A stretch of DNA of 64,000 nucleotides. Source: Diplonema japonicum (Eukaryota > Euglenozoa > Diplonemea > Diplonemida > Diplonemidae). The notes beneath the pieces were generated by a model. The model was not told the DNA's origin, did no database searches, and worked only from the letters and a program-made list of their open reading frames with translations. The translations under genes were made by a program, and so were the position numbers. Where the stretch lies: the NCBI GenBank assembly GCA_964019335.1, contig OZ025716.1, forward strand, positions 124,001 through 188,000, written 5' to 3'. Below, piece after piece: positions 1 through 10,224 of this stretch (position 1 is its first letter; every line of letters starts with the position of its first letter).

Positions 1-15
1 ACGTTGGCAACGTGT

Positions 16-73
16 TTTGAGTTGACAAACTTCTCCAGGTTTTACCCGGCACGTACAAACAACGGCCAGTTCC
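16..73 (+). repeat. Dispersed repeat R5, copy 1
   Basis: A short block reading through ACTTCTCCAGGTTTTACCCG and on to a CGGCCAGTTCCTCTTTT end. A close match lies at 43,527-43,580 and a weaker one at 16,506-16,545. Function unknown. The rest of 1-295 is poly-T, poly-A and a pyrimidine tract leading into the first gene. Confidence 0.5.
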
Positions 74-295
74 TCTTTTATTTTTTTTTTTTTTTTTTTT
101 TTTTTGTGCGTTGGGGTGGAACCCTTTTTTTTTTTTTAAGAAAAAGAAAAAAAAGATTTTTTAATTCTTTTTTTTTTTTCCCCCTCCCGTAATAGGTCCC
201 CCCTGTGTGCGCATTTTTCCAAAAAAAAAAAAAGAATTCCCGTCTGACACAACCCCCTTTTCAGCCCAACAAAAAAAAAAAAAAAAAAAAAAAAA

Positions 296-1399
296 ATGAC
301 AAACAGCATCGGCGTGTATGTAAAGCTGGCTAACGAGCTGCTAGAAACAGAAATCGACGGTGCGAGTAAGTTGAGCGACCTATACCCAATCGTGTCAGAA
401 AAGGCAGGTCTCATGGAAACGACATTCTCTCTAACATGGGAGGGGGAGAGGATAGACAGGCAAGGGACGCTCCTTGTAAGTGACAGCGGACTTTGTGAAG
501 ACTCTGTCATTGCAGTAGAAAAGGCCCTGGAGATCATTTGCAGTGTAGAAGATCTCGCTGCAAGGAAAACCGAACTCACAATAGCTGTATCCCAGGACCC
601 TGATGCTGTCCTAGTCATTGACACTAGTAGCCTCAAAGGATGTATTCTAACCATCCCCGGTGGCGATCTACCCCCCAACCTGAAAAAGGTTGTAATTGCA
701 GGCAGCAATGTGTTAGAATTCACCCATCTTGACGATTTCTTCCTTTCCCCCCACCGTAGCCTCATGTCCGTTGACCTCTCGGGGCTGTCTGTGAACGGTG
801 TTGGGAGCAATTTTTTGTCAGCGTGTTCCAGTCTTCAAACTGTGGATTTGTCATTTATTGAACCGCCGTGCCCCCCCCCCTTAGTGGGCCCGATGTTTCT
901 TGCGTGCTGCAAGGCGTTAAAACGTGTCGATTTGTCTCCTTTACGTGGTGTCTCTTGTGTTAAAAGTGGGTTTTTGAAGGATTGTTCGCAGTTGGAATTT
1001 GTAGACCTGTCCCCGTTGCACGGTGTGCGCGAGGTGGACCATTCTTTTCTCGCGGGGTGCTCGTCGATTCAGTCTGTTGACTTAACGGCTTTATCGTCGA
1101 TAACTGAGCTGTCGCACTCCTTTTTGTCAGGTGCCACGTCGCTCACCTCGTTGGACCTCTCCCCCTTCAGGGACAATATTTATGTCATCGGGACTTCGTT
1201 TCTCGCAGGCTGCACGTCTCTCGCGACCGTCGACCTGAGGCCTCTGTCAAATGTGAGATTTGTGGCATATGGGTACCTTGCCAACTGCCGCCCTACCGTT
1301 GACACCTCACCGCTTGACGCACTGCCGGGAATGGGATCCTTCACATTTGATCAGCCCCGTGATGAGCCGGCGGCCAAACGTTCTTGTTCTATATTATGA
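296..1399 (+). CDS. Ubiquitin-like/leucine-rich-repeat protein with C-terminal CaaX motif
   Basis: The protein has 367 residues. Residues about 5-80 look like a ubiquitin-like fold (alternating hydrophobic strands, then TWEGERIDRQGTLL, then a V-x-V end). From about residue 120 on there are LRRs of the form SFLSGCSSL-x-SVDLSPL, about eight in number, each roughly 24 residues. The last four residues, CSIL, follow KRS and fit a CaaX prenylation box; the final Leu suggests geranylgeranylation, which would put the protein on a membrane. The start is the ATG directly after about 28 A residues. A pyrimidine tract ending in AG lies at 263-264. Partner and pathway are unknown. LRR is clear, ubiquitin-like is moderate, prenylation is inferred from the motif. 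Confidence 0.8.
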   Translation: MTNSIGVYVKLANELLETEIDGASKLSDLYPIVSEKAGLMETTFSLTWEGERIDRQGTLLVSDSGLCEDSVIAVEKALEIICSVEDLAARKTELTIAVSQDPDAVLVIDTSSLKGCILTIPGGDLPPNLKKVVIAGSNVLEFTHLDDFFLSPHRSLMSVDLSGLSVNGVGSNFLSACSSLQTVDLSFIEPPCPPPLVGPMFLACCKALKRVDLSPLRGVSCVKSGFLKDCSQLEFVDLSPLHGVREVDHSFLAGCSSIQSVDLTALSSITELSHSFLSGATSLTSLDLSPFRDNIYVIGTSFLAGCTSLATVDLRPLSNVRFVAYGYLANCRPTVDTSPLDALPGMGSFTFDQPRDEPAAKRSCSIL

Positions 1400-1564
1400 T
1401 GTGCAATGTAATAAAATGAATGAGGGAGAGGAAAAAGAGGGGGGGGGAGAGAGAATGAGTTCGCTTCTTTCTACCCTTGTTCTTTTCACCTTCTTTAGGA
1501 CGAAGGGGAAAAAAAAAAAAAAAGGATAACTGGCTTGAGCCAGTCTAAAAGGAAAGCCAGCAAC

Positions 1565-3319
1565 ATGTCTGACCTGCACGGCTATGACAACAAGGGCGTC
1601 ATCAAGAGCGGCACCTTTGGGACAGTCTTCAAGGTGGTCAGGAAAGCGGATGGTGTGGCCTTTGCGATGAAGGTGCAACGGTGTACAAGTGAAGCAGAGT
1701 CACTGCTGTGCAAGAGGGAGGTGCAGCACATGCAGAAGCTGAGCCATGCGGGGCTGGTACCGTGCCTGGAGCACTTTGAAAGGCAGACGGAGTACCAGGA
1801 GCCTGCACATCACATCATCATGCCCCTGTACACGGGCGACCTGGAAGAGTACATCACAGAGAATGGCCCCCTCACAGAGGAGATCATGGGTAGGCTTTTG
1901 TGGGATGTTGGCAGCGCCCTGCACTACCTGCACCAGGAGGGCTGCCTGCACAGGGATGTGAAGCCGCAGAACATCATGAGGGACGCACAGCTCGACAGAT
2001 TTGTCCTCGGCGACCTCGGACTCATGAAGGACACCACTCACAGCATTGCCTCCTCGCTTGTGGGGACTCCAGGGTTTCTCGCTCCGGAGTTCCTTGCCCA
2101 GTCGCACAATGCAGCATATGACAGCAAGGTGGACATGTGGGCCTTGGGTGTCACGGCGTGCTACGCTGGCCTCCGTCCCTACGAACAGGATAAGCTCTTC
2201 CGCTACCTGCATCTTAACTACGAGTTCATCATGAAGGAGCTACGTCCTCTCCTCCAGGACAGGATCGGGCATACGCTGCAGCACCCCGTTCTATGCATGA
2301 TGCGAAAGGAAGCGGCACACCGCATGTCCGCAGGGGAGCTCCTGCACCACGTCGGGGCACGGCTGAGGGACAGCGTGGCGGGGCTAACAAAGGAGCGTGA
2401 AGCGGCTCGCGTTGCATTGAACGCAGCGGAGGAGAAGATCCGGCAGCTGGAGGGCATCAAACTGCTTGAGAAAGAGGCCAGAGCGAGCAGCCCTCCTCTT
2501 GTCGGTACTTCGGAGAAGCAGCAGAACCAGCTCGAAGATTCTGTCAGCCAGATCTCGGGGACGCCACCACCATCTCATGTTGAACCGTCTGCTGCCCCGC
2601 TTGAGAACCTTTCGCCCGTTGAGGAGCAAGGCTCATACAAGGACGGGTGGGAAGTGCTTAGCACTTTGGGGATGGATGTAGAGAAGCACAAAAATGGGTA
2701 CAAGGCCGCACCACTGAGCGTGGCGGTGGAGAATGACCATGAGGAAGCCATCCGCCAGCTGTGCAGCAATCAAACCATCGATATCAATGCACCAGGGCTG
2801 GGCGGGTACACAGTGCTGCACACCGCCGTACAGAAAGGCAGCAAATCCATCGTTGACATACTGCTGTCCTTTAAAGCCGACCCAGATAAAGTAACGGACT
2901 TCGGGTGGACGGCGCTGCACTTGGCAGCGCAGCGGGGCATGTTCCAAGTGGTGGACGTGCTGCTCCGCTCAAAGGCTAACCCTAATAAGCGAGATAAGTA
3001 TGGTGAGACTCCCTTGCATGTTGCTTCGAAACACGGCAGCGTTCCAGTTGTCGACAGGCTGATGGACAGCTCTGCTGACCCCAACCTGCAGAATAATCCC
3101 AATGGATGGACACCTTTGCACCACGCTGCTTACGAGGGCCATGCGTCCATCGCTGAAGCAATGCGCTGGTGCAAGGCAGCATCGATGAAGGACAACCACG
3201 GTATTGACAAAAAAAAAAAAAAGAAAACATTTTCAGGTAGGCTCCCCTCTGACATTGCGAAACGCCACGACAGGACGGCAGTCCTGCAGGTCCTGAATGG
3301 GAAAGAGGTGAAAGAGTAA
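1565..3319 (+). CDS. Protein kinase with C-terminal ankyrin repeats
   Basis: A Ser/Thr-type kinase domain covers about residues 5-275. Visible parts are a glycine loop (SGTFGTVFKV), the ATP-binding Lys36 in FAMKV, the catalytic HRDVKPQN (Asp131), DLG in place of DFG (Asp150), and APE in FLAPEF. A short coiled-coil-like stretch follows (about 275-300), then a linker, then about five ankyrin repeats (about 385-560; GWTALHLAAQRG, GETPLHVASKHG, GWTPLHHAAYEG). I chose ATG 1565 because the extension upstream depends on TTG. A 36-nt intron is likely at 3,201-3,236, and removing it restores the ankyrin consensus. A pyrimidine tract ending in AG lies at 1,497-1,498, about 100 bp after the previous gene. 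The substrate is unknown; the ankyrins probably select a partner. Confidence 0.9.
   Translation: MSDLHGYDNKGVIKSGTFGTVFKVVRKADGVAFAMKVQRCTSEAESLLCKREVQHMQKLSHAGLVPCLEHFERQTEYQEPAHHIIMPLYTGDLEEYITENGPLTEEIMGRLLWDVGSALHYLHQEGCLHRDVKPQNIMRDAQLDRFVLGDLGLMKDTTHSIASSLVGTPGFLAPEFLAQSHNAAYDSKVDMWALGVTACYAGLRPYEQDKLFRYLHLNYEFIMKELRPLLQDRIGHTLQHPVLCMMRKEAAHRMSAGELLHHVGARLRDSVAGLTKEREAARVALNAAEEKIRQLEGIKLLEKEARASSPPLVGTSEKQQNQLEDSVSQISGTPPPSHVEPSAAPLENLSPVEEQGSYKDGWEVLSTLGMDVEKHKNGYKAAPLSVAVENDHEEAIRQLCSNQTIDINAPGLGGYTVLHTAVQKGSKSIVDILLSFKADPDKVTDFGWTALHLAAQRGMFQVVDVLLRSKANPNKRDKYGETPLHVASKHGSVPVVDRLMDSSADPNLQNNPNGWTPLHHAAYEGHASIAEAMRWCKAASMKDNHGIDKKKKKKTFSGRLPSDIAKRHDRTAVLQVLNGKEVKE
3201..3236 (+). other. 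Probable 36-nt GT-AG intron in the kinase gene
   Basis: The stretch starts GTATTGAC, has an A-run, and ends ATTTTCAG. If kept, it adds a lysine-rich insert in an ankyrin repeat. If removed, the codons join as DNHG-RLPSDIAKRH, a normal end of an ankyrin repeat. Its length is a multiple of three, so both forms stay open. The GTAT start matches the two introns of the gene at 35.4 kb. Confidence 0.7.
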
Positions 3320-3407
3320 AAGCGAAAACGAAAAAGAAACAAAAAAAAAGCTTTTACGACTAACTGCCTCTCCCATTGCGACTCACACCTTTCCAGTTAC
3401 CAACAAC

Positions 3408-3890
3408 ATGGGTTGGGAATGGCGCGCCTTTACCGCTTCAGCCCCGGTCGCAGAAGTGGGGCACGTGGAGCGTCGGACAGACGTGTACAGGGTGGGTGTT
3501 GGTCCGGGATACGGCCTGAAGATGCGAGGTGGCGGCGGCCTTGAGCTGAAAACACTTGTCAAGGAAAGGGGAGAGCAGCAGAAGTGGACGAAAAGGAAGG
3601 TTGACGATGACACCCTGTGCAGCCACATACCAGGCTATGCTGCAATGCGTATCGCAAACATCCGTGTTGCCAAACGTCGCTTTTACACCCGCCTACCCTC
3701 TGTGGGTCAGGTTGAAGTGGTCAACATTACACTAGACCCAGCACCACCAGGGCAGCCAGCTTCTTGGGTCTCGTACTGTGTTGAGGATGGCGATCTTACT
3801 AAAGGTGCTCAAGCGGTGAAGGCATCTTGCCTACAGGAAGGCTCCATAGTGGGCGGCTATCCTTCGTGGCTCGACCGACTCTACTCGTGA
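3408..3890 (+). CDS. Small uncharacterised protein (possibly CYTH-like)
   Basis: The protein has 160 residues, no signal peptide and no membrane segment. The pattern WEWRAF, then ERRTDVYRVG, then GLKMRGGGGLELKTL, then QKWTKRKVD, and the C-terminal GGYPSWLDRLY suggests a small beta-rich domain. An E-x-K/charged-strand layout like that of CYTH proteins is possible but unproven. The start is the ATG 12 nt after a pyrimidine tract with AG at 3,395-3,396. It is kept on the same strand between the kinase and the Patched-like gene. I do not recognise a specific family. Confidence 0.6.
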   Translation: MGWEWRAFTASAPVAEVGHVERRTDVYRVGVGPGYGLKMRGGGGLELKTLVKERGEQQKWTKRKVDDDTLCSHIPGYAAMRIANIRVAKRRFYTRLPSVGQVEVVNITLDPAPPGQPASWVSYCVEDGDLTKGAQAVKASCLQEGSIVGGYPSWLDRLYS

Positions 3891-4074
3891 ATGGTCTTTT
3901 TTGAATATGCAATCCCTAGCCTTGTTGGGTATTCATTCCCTTGTACCTAAAAAGAATAACAACACGACATTCAGTTTCTATTCTATCTTTTTCTCGAGGA
4001 ATCATCTATACACAGGTTGTTACTTACCCCACTTTTAAACAAAAAAGAAGAGGAAAAAAAAAGGAAGAAGAAAG

Positions 4075-6828
4075 ATGGAGAAGAGCCCGCACAAGGAAAC
4101 AGAGGGAGGTGGCGGCTGCAAGGATCGCCTGGAGCGGCTGTCAGCGGCAGTGCACACCGGAACGGAGAAGTTGTTCGAGAAGGTCAGCACTGTGGTGGTG
4201 AACCACCCGGGGGTGACGATCGCCATCTGCGTAGTCTTCGCGGCAGCGATGGCGCAGGGGATCTGGTTCTACGACGAGGAGGTGTCTTCGGACAAGCTGT
4301 TCACCCCTCAGGACAGCCAGGCCTTCAACGACGAGACCTGGGTGATCGACAGGTTCGGGAACGACGCGCGGACGGTGTTCCTGCAGACCCTCGGGACGGA
4401 GGGGACGAACATGCTGACGAAGGCGTCGCTGCTGTACATGCAGGAGATGCACGAGTGGTTCTTGTCGCAGTCGCTCATCGTGGACGGGGAGAACGTGACC
4501 TACAACGTGGTGTGCTCGAGGTACTCGGAGGGAGACGGCTGCAAGGCTCCCGTGTCCGTCCTGTCCTTCTGGCAGCACAACCGGACGCTCTTGGAGGCGG
4601 ACGCGGACCCCCTCGCCACCGTGAACTCCGTGAACTGGAGGGACATCGAGCCCTCGGGACCCCCCCTCAGCTACTACATCGGCAGCGACGCGGTTTACAG
4701 TGGGGCGGCGCTGTTGGTGTCGACGCGGGCGACGCGGATCATCTACGACCTGAAGAACGAGAAGGAGGAGATCTCCGGGGTCGGGGAGGACGACCCGCAG
4801 AGCAGGTACTTCGAGATCCTGGTTGCGGAGGACTCTGCGAACAGGCGTTCGGCCGACAGGGAGGCGCACAACGCTGAGGCGTACATCTTGACGGACGCGC
4901 AGGAGGAGGAGGCGGGAGACGAGGCGACGGGATCGGACGTGGCGAGCCTGATCATTGGGTACGTCTTGATGTTCGTGTACGCCTCCTTCGTCCTGTCCCG
5001 CGGGCGGGCGAAGTACTCGCACTCCATCCTCGGTCTGGTGTCGATAGTCTCGATCGGGCTGTCGACCTTCGCCGCCTACGGCCTCTGCTGGTACATCGGG
5101 ATCAAGTTCAACAGCGTGGTGCAGGTGCTGGTGCTGGTGCTTCTCGGGGTGGGGATCGACGACACCTTCGTGATCATGGACTCCTGGTGGGACTGCGCCG
5201 ACATCCCGACCATGAAGGAGAGGATGGTGGCGGCCATGAAGCACGCCGGGCCTGCGATCACGATCACCTCGATGACGGACCTCATCGCCTTCCTCGCGGG
5301 GTCGAGCACCTCCTTCCCGGGGCTCCGGGACTTCTGCTACTACGCGACGGTCGGGATCACCTTCGACTTCTTCTTCCAGTGCACCTTTGTGGTGGCGATC
5401 GCCTACCTCGACAGCGTGAGGCAGGAGAAGGGGAGGGCGGACTGCCTGTGCTGCGTCGCTGTGGACGACGAGACGGGCTTGTGCGTGAAGAAGGACGGGT
5501 CGTGGACCGAGGGGGAGAGGGGCCTCCAGAACCGCGTTGTCGGGACCTTTATGCCGCGTCTGGTGCTCGGGACCCTCGCGGGGAAGGTGGTGGTGATCCT
5601 CATCTCTTGCTTCTTTTTAGGGGTCGGGATCTACGGGTGCACCGAGCTGGAGATGAACTTCAACAACGAGTGGTTCATCCCGGACGGGCACGCCATCGAG
5701 GCGGCGATGGACGTTCGAAACAGCTACTTCAGCGGAGAGAGCCTCCCTGCGAACGTGTACTTCGGTGCGATCGACTACCCCTTGGAGCAGGACACGGTGC
5801 TGAAGGCGCTCGCGATCCTCCGCGGGAACCGGTGGGTCGTGGCGAACTCCACCTCCTCGTGGATGGAGGACTTCCAGAAGTGGGTGAGGGAGGAGCACGC
5901 CGCGGACTGGGACCAGGGGGCGGGGAGGGTTGTCCCCTCGCAGTTCTACGGGCACCTCCGGGTCTTCGCCTCGACGACGACGGGCCCCCGCAGCGCCTGG
6001 CAGCACATCGACAACATCCGGTGGAGCAGCAACGGGAGCGCTTTGGTCGCCACCCGCTCGGGCTTCCACATCATCGGGGCCCCCCTGTCGGACAGCGAGG
6101 ACGCCGTCGACTGCATGGACGACCTGCGGGCGGCGCTGACGGGGCCGGAGTTCCCGTGGGCCTACCCGTTCATCTTCTGGGAGTCCTACAAGATCATGAT
6201 CTCCGAGATCACGCAGAACGTGGCGGTCGCGGGGTCGTGCGTGTTCGTGCTGGTGACCCTCATGATCGCAAACATCCAGCTGGGCCTCCTGGTGACGGCG
6301 ACGATCGGGTGCGTCGACGTGTGCATGCTGGGCTTCATGCCGCTGATCGGGGTGCAGCTGAACAGCGTGTCGGTGATCTGCATCGTGCTCGCGGTCGGGC
6401 TGAGCGTCGACTACAGCGTCCACATCGCGGGGGCCTTCCTCCACGTGAGGTGCGAGGACGGCGAGGAGCACAGCGGGAGGACGCAGCGCGCGGCCTTCGC
6501 CTTGTGGAAGATGGGCCCCGCTGTGGTGAACGGGGGCACCTCCACCTTCATCGCGGTCCTGCCGCTCGCCTTCGCGATCTCCTACATCTTCACCGTTTTC
6601 TTCAGGATGTTCGTCATGATCATCTTCTTCGGCCAGTGGTTCGGGGTCTTCCTCCTCCCTGTGGTCCTCTCCTTCGTGGGGCCCGACCCTTACCTCACCG
6701 CTCCCGACCTCAACGAGAAGCCGCAACAGAACCCTCTCCACCCTGACCATGGGAACACCGCTGTCATCGAGAAGTCCCTACCCTCGGGTGAGGTGAACTC
6801 TCCGACTGAGATGCATGAAACCGTGTAG
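4075..6828 (+). CDS. Patched/RND-superfamily membrane protein with sterol-sensing-like domain
   Basis: The protein has 917 residues. TM1 is at about residues 44-62, followed by a large extracytoplasmic loop with Cys residues. A five-helix sterol-sensing-like block (about 289-455) contains GVGIDDTFVIMDSW. A second TM and second large loop follow, then a final helix block (about 710-890) with GLSVDYSVHIAGAF. This GxxxDD / GxxxDY pair is typical of Patched-domain and Dispatched/NPC1-like proteins, which use proton or sodium flow to move lipids or sterols. Length fits the family. The gene has very high G+C at third codon positions compared with the RasGEF gene beside it, which suggests high expression or a different base-composition history. 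The cargo cannot be told from sequence. Confidence 0.88.
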   Translation: MEKSPHKETEGGGGCKDRLERLSAAVHTGTEKLFEKVSTVVVNHPGVTIAICVVFAAAMAQGIWFYDEEVSSDKLFTPQDSQAFNDETWVIDRFGNDARTVFLQTLGTEGTNMLTKASLLYMQEMHEWFLSQSLIVDGENVTYNVVCSRYSEGDGCKAPVSVLSFWQHNRTLLEADADPLATVNSVNWRDIEPSGPPLSYYIGSDAVYSGAALLVSTRATRIIYDLKNEKEEISGVGEDDPQSRYFEILVAEDSANRRSADREAHNAEAYILTDAQEEEAGDEATGSDVASLIIGYVLMFVYASFVLSRGRAKYSHSILGLVSIVSIGLSTFAAYGLCWYIGIKFNSVVQVLVLVLLGVGIDDTFVIMDSWWDCADIPTMKERMVAAMKHAGPAITITSMTDLIAFLAGSSTSFPGLRDFCYYATVGITFDFFFQCTFVVAIAYLDSVRQEKGRADCLCCVAVDDETGLCVKKDGSWTEGERGLQNRVVGTFMPRLVLGTLAGKVVVILISCFFLGVGIYGCTELEMNFNNEWFIPDGHAIEAAMDVRNSYFSGESLPANVYFGAIDYPLEQDTVLKALAILRGNRWVVANSTSSWMEDFQKWVREEHAADWDQGAGRVVPSQFYGHLRVFASTTTGPRSAWQHIDNIRWSSNGSALVATRSGFHIIGAPLSDSEDAVDCMDDLRAALTGPEFPWAYPFIFWESYKIMISEITQNVAVAGSCVFVLVTLMIANIQLGLLVTATIGCVDVCMLGFMPLIGVQLNSVSVICIVLAVGLSVDYSVHIAGAFLHVRCEDGEEHSGRTQRAAFALWKMGPAVVNGGTSTFIAVLPLAFAISYIFTVFFRMFVMIIFFGQWFGVFLLPVVLSFVGPDPYLTAPDLNEKPQQNPLHPDHGNTAVIEKSLPSGEVNSPTEMHETV

Positions 6829-8037
6829 GGTGAGGGGAAAAAAAAAGAGAAAAAAAAAAATAAAACGCATCAAAAATAAAAAAAAAAATATAAATACTAC
6901 AAAATTGTAAATCTTTTCTTCCTCTTCTTCTTTCTTTTTATTTTTAATTTCGAAAACCTTTCTAACCTCTTCCATTTTCTAGCTTCTGAAGAAAAAAAAA
7001 CAAACTCGGGCCTCATGTAAGAACAAAAAAAAAAAAAGTGACGAACACCAAAGCAGCACTCAGAGGGCACTGTTCTGCGGTCTTTTGCTGATAGCGACGC
7101 AGGACAGTGGTGGACCCCCTGGGTGATGGGGACAAGCATGAGATCCTTTTTTTGTTTCTTTTTTCTTCTTTTCCTTATTTCTTTTTGTTTTGTTTTTCCT
7201 TTCCCCTGTCAACTATCTCGTTGCTTGTTCCTAGTCATGCCTAATATCTAGGAAAAGGAAGTAGGGAACGGGGTGCTATACAATACACATTTAAAGCAAG
7301 AACGAAAAAATATTTTTCGTACTTGTATTCGGAAAAAAAAAGAATTTTTTTATTAGGAACTAAAAAAGGGGGTTTTTTTTTTTAACATAACCTTTTACAA
7401 AATATATATTTGCGTTTCCATATTTTTTTTTTTTGTTCTTTTTAATCCACTACCCTCGTACTATCTCCTTTTTCATCTTTTTTTTCTTCTTTTTTTTTGT
7501 TCGTTCCTTTTTCTTTTTCTCTTCCTTTTTTTCTTCCAAAGCTGTTTTTCTCTACGAGACTAGCCTTGTTTTGAGTCTGAAAAACGCACGGAAAAAGCGA
7601 GAAAAAGAATAGAAGAAAAAAAGAAAACGGAAGAAGAAAAAAAAAAGAAAAAAAGAAGGAAAAAAGGCATGTTAAACTATTTTGTCACTTCGATATGATC
7701 AGAGTCAAAATAGTCATTCTTATTATTTTTTTATCCCACCCCCCCCCCCCCACATCCCAATTTGTTTTACTTTGTTGTTGCCCCAAATTTTATTATTCCT
7801 CCCGTTTCATTTCCCCCCCCCCCCCCCACCTTCGGGAAAAAAAATGCAAAAGAAAAAAAAAAGGGTATTTTTCTAGTGAGGGGAGAAAAAAGGAAGAAAA
7901 AAAAAAAAACCTTTTTTTTTCCCAGCGCATTTCCCCCCCCCCCCCCCTTTTTCCCCCCCTTTCTTTTTTTTAGAAATGTTTCTTTTTGGGGGAAAAAAAA
8001 AAAAAAATAAATAAACTACCCATACACACAAAGGGAA
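6829..8037. other. Gene-free spacer, low complexity
   Basis: About 1.2 kb of A/T-rich DNA with poly-A, poly-T, C-runs and purine or pyrimidine microsatellites. The only complex stretch is about 7,035-7,140, which I do not recognise. A pyrimidine tract with AG at 7,972-7,973 lies before the RasGEF start. Confidence 0.6.
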
Positions 8038-8103
8038 ATGTCTGAGCAAGATGAAGACAGTACAAGGCTTCACGATGACACCGAAAGCGACGAAGAAGAA
8101 GAA

Positions 8104-8136
<33 letters not shown>

Positions 8137-10224
8137 ATAATATCACCCATAGGAGCAACCCCACCAACCGCGGAACCAAAGGAAGCAAGCGAAGTCGAAA
8201 CAAGCACGGAACAACGCAGAAGCAGCGGCGCCTGGGAACAGGAAAAAATCGAACACGGCAGCGTCGATCGATCAAGCAGAAGAATGTCACTAGGAATAAC
8301 ATCAACAGCATCCGAGGCGACAACCACACCAGCAGTACCTGAGACATCAATGCTGTCGGTGGCATCTGCCGTTCACGACCAGTCCACATCACGCATTACA
8401 GCAACAGATGACGAAGAAGACAAACAGCTTCTACAATGGAAAAAACAATCTGCAGAGCTCCACTCCCTTCAAGACTCCCTAGAAGTACAAACCAGGGTCA
8501 TCACACCACAACCTACCACCTCGCGAGAGAGCACAGAACTCCTTCGTGTCATAATCCACCATCTCCAAGTCAGAGGAAAGACAAACCTCATCGGTACCAT
8601 CAGAAGCGAAGCCTTACACAACAACATCGCAATGGGGCTTAACCCAGATGTTCTCGTTGCAGGTATGGGTCGGGCAGACGCAGATGGAACCGAGCTTACA
8701 ATGATGTACAAGAACGCCTTGAGATACCTCCCTCCCTTGACAACTGTTTGGCACCATGTTAAACCATGGCCGACGAAAAACTACCACAAAGATGTTATTC
8801 CTTTGAAAGGTATTCCTCAGTACCACGACAGCCAGGAATACGCCAGTCACTACACTGTGTACAATTTGTTGGAACACTTGCTATTGGACGATGCCAACAC
8901 GCACGACATTCCGTTCCGGCCTCCGATTCGAAACAACTTCACAAATGCGTTCTTCTGCACTCATATACAGTTTATAGGACCCGATGCACTTGTTACGCTT
9001 TTAGGCCGTTTCTATCTTGATATTCCTGATGCGTTTTTATATCCTGAGAAATGCGCGGCAACAAGAATACGGGTGTTAAAGGTAATGACGTACTGGGTTC
9101 GACAGGGTGTCGTAGATTTCACAGATAATCTTTTGAGGAAGTGCAGGTCGTTCGCGGTGTTGGTGTTGGGGAAGCTTGAGAAGGGAACAGCGGCAGATGT
9201 TGCAAAGGCAGCGAAGGAGCTCCTCGCTGTTATCGAGAAATGCCTTGCAATGGGAATGCCCCGCATCGCCCCTCTCATGAAAACCTCCACAGCAAAACAC
9301 GAACAACCGGAACCCAAAACAGAAGGTCTTATCCGAGACGCAGTTCTATGCTCGATCGATGAACTGGACGACGAAGAAGTAGCACGGCAGCTTTGTTTAC
9401 TTTGCTACTCTGACTTCGAAAAAATCAGTATCCGAGAATGGCTGAACTCAGCGTGGATCAGCGGCAACGAACTATGGTCGTTAAGCCACAACTTAAGAAC
9501 TACCGTTGACCGTGTAAGCGATTATGTCGATTGGGTCGCATCGCTCATCATTACTCAGCCGACTGAGACGAAACGTGCAGCTCAGCTGCGGCAGTTCCTT
9601 CGAGTTGCTTTTATATGCCTTAAACACAACTGTTTAACAGCTGCGCAGGCCATCCATGCTGGTGTCACATCGAAATATGTAAAGAGGGTACACGGGCTTT
9701 CTAATGTACTGAGCGATCCGGAAATTGAGATGGCTGAACAGTTGGATGATATCAGCGACCCTTTTAAGTCGGCGCACACTGAGCTTGTGGCGAAGTGTTT
9801 GGAATCTGATGTGGCTTGTGTTCCTATTCTGGCCTATCCGTCTGGAGTGTTTTTTGCTGTCGCGTCTGATTCAAGCGAGAGTGTTAAAAGAGTTATTGTT
9901 GATGAAGAACAGGTTGATCTTGTTCACTGGCCCCGTATGATGGCCATCGCCTCGCAGGCGTTGCCGATAATCTCTTTCCAGTCGCGACCGTATAATTTCC
10001 GCCCGCTCCCGCAGATTCAGAAGCTACTCGCCGAGATGCCCGGTAAGCTCCCCAAAGCCGTTCTCGAGGCGGAGGTGCGCCGTCTTGAGGAGGTTGACAT
10101 CCCGCGTTCCCCGCCAGTTGTTTTCAGAGAGGCGCAGGAGGACAACGAAACCTTCACCTTCGTGGTGCCGCCCGAGGTGAAGAAGCCTTTTTGGCAGAGG
10201 ATCTTGTCCAGGAACAAAAAATAA
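8038..10224 (+). CDS. Ras guanine-nucleotide exchange factor (RasGEF, Cdc25-like)
   Basis: The protein has 728 residues. The N-terminus has an acidic run of Glu (about residues 17-33) encoded by a GAA/GAG microsatellite, then a Thr/Ser-rich region. A RasGEF_N-like helical region covers about 270-400 (QFIGPDALVTLLGRFYLDIP, VLKVMTYWVRQG). The catalytic RasGEF region covers about 435-665, opening with LDDEEVARQLCLLCYSDFEK and SIREWLNSAW, then VDWVASLI and the helices after it. This family opens the nucleotide pocket of Ras-type GTPases so that GDP is exchanged for GTP. A Ras-like gene lies about 7 kb downstream, but that GTPase is degenerate. A broken copy of this gene lies at 11,535-12,178. Confidence 0.8.

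Noticed and set aside
4141..6750. Long open frames in other frames and antisense to the Patched-like gene
   Set aside because: High G+C at third codon positions opens shadow frames. The Arg/Gly/His/Asp-rich products have no fold pattern.
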